Source of the DNA: Alcaligenaceae bacterium
Lineage (GTDB): Bacteria; Pseudomonadota; Gammaproteobacteria; Burkholderiales; Burkholderiaceae_B
Length of the DNA stretch: 6,194 nucleotides
Direction: 5' to 3'
Assembly: GCA_012512545.1 (NCBI GenBank)
Contig: JAAZDZ010000310.1
Span: forward strand, 1 to 6,194
Shown: piece by piece, positions 5,393 to 6,194 of the stretch
Numbering within the stretch: the stretch's first letter is position 1
Layout of the letters: each line of letters starts with the position of its first letter
Made by a program: the position numbers and the translations under genes
The notes under the pieces: generated by a model
What the model was told of the DNA's origin: nothing
Seen by the model: the letters and a program-made list of their open reading frames with translations, nothing else
Database searches by the model: none

Positions 5393-6194
5393 TCAGCGAG
5401 GCTCGCTCAGCAAGCCCTTGACGATGGAGATGCACCCCACCAGCAGCACCACGGTGAAGGGCAGCCCCGTGGATACCGCCATGGCTTGCAAAGCGATCAG
5501 GCCGCCGCCAAGCAATAGCGCAATCGCCAGCACGCCTTCCACCACCGCCCAGAATACGCGCTGAGACACTGGGGCGTTGATTTTCCCGCCCGCCGTGATC
5601 GTGTCGATCACCAGCGAACCGGAATCAGACGAAGTAATGAAGAACATGATCACCAATACCACGCCCACGAAAGACGAAATGGAAGCCAGCGGATACTGCC
5701 CCAGCATGGCAAAAAGCTGCAATTCCAAAGCCGCGTCCTGCACGCCGGTGAAGTTTTCGGCAATCACCTGATGGATGGCCGTTCCGCCAAAGGCCGTCAT
5801 CCACAGGATGGACACCAGCGAAGGCACAAGCAACACCGCCACCAGGAATTCACGCACGGTGCGCCCACGGCTGATACGCGCGATAAACATGCCGACAAAA
5901 GGTGACCAGCTGATCCACCAGGCCCAGTAAAAGGCCGTCCAGCCCTGCCGGAAATTGTCATCATCGCGCCCGAACGGATTGGACAGCGGCAGGATATTGG
6001 CCGCATAGGCGCCCAGGTTGCCGAAGAAACCGCTGATGATCTGCCATGTCGGCCCCGCAAGCATGACGAACAGCAGCAGGATGATCGCCATGACCATGTT
6101 GATCTCGGACAGCCGCTTGACGCCTTTCTCGACGCCCAGAACGACGGACCCGGTGGCGATGGCGGTAATGACGATGATCAGGATGGTCTTGGAC
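5393..6194 (-). CDS. BCCT-family betaine/choline/carnitine transporter, C-terminal part (5' truncated)
   Basis: The frame stays open from base 6194 to the stop at 5395-5393, giving 267 visible residues; the start lies beyond the window. The first visible residues include a hydrophobic helix and the segment KGVKRLSEINM. The family signature GWTAFYWAWWISWSPFVGM, with its tryptophan-box ligand residues, lies at about 5942-5886 and is followed by FIARISRGRTVREF. TSSDSGSLVIDT and the penultimate-helix block GGGLIALQAMAVSTGLPF complete a typical BCCT second half with about six to seven membrane segments. The family imports quaternary-ammonium compounds with Na+ or H+ across the inner membrane for osmoprotection or as nutrients; choline versus betaine versus carnitine cannot be told here. 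The protein ends at LLSEPR straight after the last helix, so the long cytoplasmic tail that senses osmotic stress in BetP is missing. Confidence 0.92.
   Translation of the reverse strand, partial: SKTILIIVITAIATGSVVLGVEKGVKRLSEINMVMAIILLLFVMLAGPTWQIISGFFGNLGAYAANILPLSNPFGRDDDNFRQGWTAFYWAWWISWSPFVGMFIARISRGRTVREFLVAVLLVPSLVSILWMTAFGGTAIHQVIAENFTGVQDAALELQLFAMLGQYPLASISSFVGVVLVIMFFITSSDSGSLVIDTITAGGKINAPVSQRVFWAVVEGVLAIALLLGGGLIALQAMAVSTGLPFTVVLLVGCISIVKGLLSEPR

Overview
The window looks like ordinary chromosome from a betaproteobacterium, most likely Burkholderiales/Alcaligenaceae. This rests on high GC content, strong GC bias at third codon positions, and the gene types present; it is an inference, since no rRNA or other phylogenetic marker is present. 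I see no insertion sequence, phage gene, tRNA, CRISPR array or other sign of recent transfer. Seven protein genes are present, two of them cut by the window edges.

Layout. Positions 1-966 (+) hold the C-terminal third of a molybdopterin oxidoreductase, best matched to tetrathionate reductase subunit A. It ends at a perfect 15-bp hairpin (987-1022) that can terminate both this gene and the convergent gene beyond it. Three minus-strand genes follow. The first, by coordinate, is a CadR/PbrR-type MerR regulator (1042-1452) with its own MerR-type operator/promoter (1470-1499). The second is a ChaC-type gamma-glutamylcyclotransferase (1567-2226), with a probable terminator at 1504-1539. The third is a small I78-family protease-inhibitor lipoprotein (2256-2552), which probably shares a transcript with chaC. 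A 181-bp divergent intergenic region (2553-2733) separates these from two plus-strand genes that overlap by 4 bp: a cNMP-CBS-DUF294 putative nucleotidyltransferase (2734-4617) and a DnaQ-like 3'-5' exonuclease (4614-5327). A perfect 17-bp hairpin (5332-5373) closes this operon and also the convergent minus-strand gene for the C-terminal half of a BCCT-family betaine/choline/carnitine transporter (5393-6194, start beyond the window).

How the genes fit together. The regions look functionally independent: anaerobic sulfur-compound respiration, heavy-metal sensing, glutathione breakdown plus envelope protection, a nucleotide-related signalling or processing pair, and osmolyte uptake. The part most open to discovery is the translationally coupled DUF294 nucleotidyltransferase and exonuclease. 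The first carries two sensor modules in front of an NTase with unknown substrate. The second has glutamate where the canonical ExoII aspartate is expected. I do not see a strikingly new system here; the findings are modest and scored accordingly.
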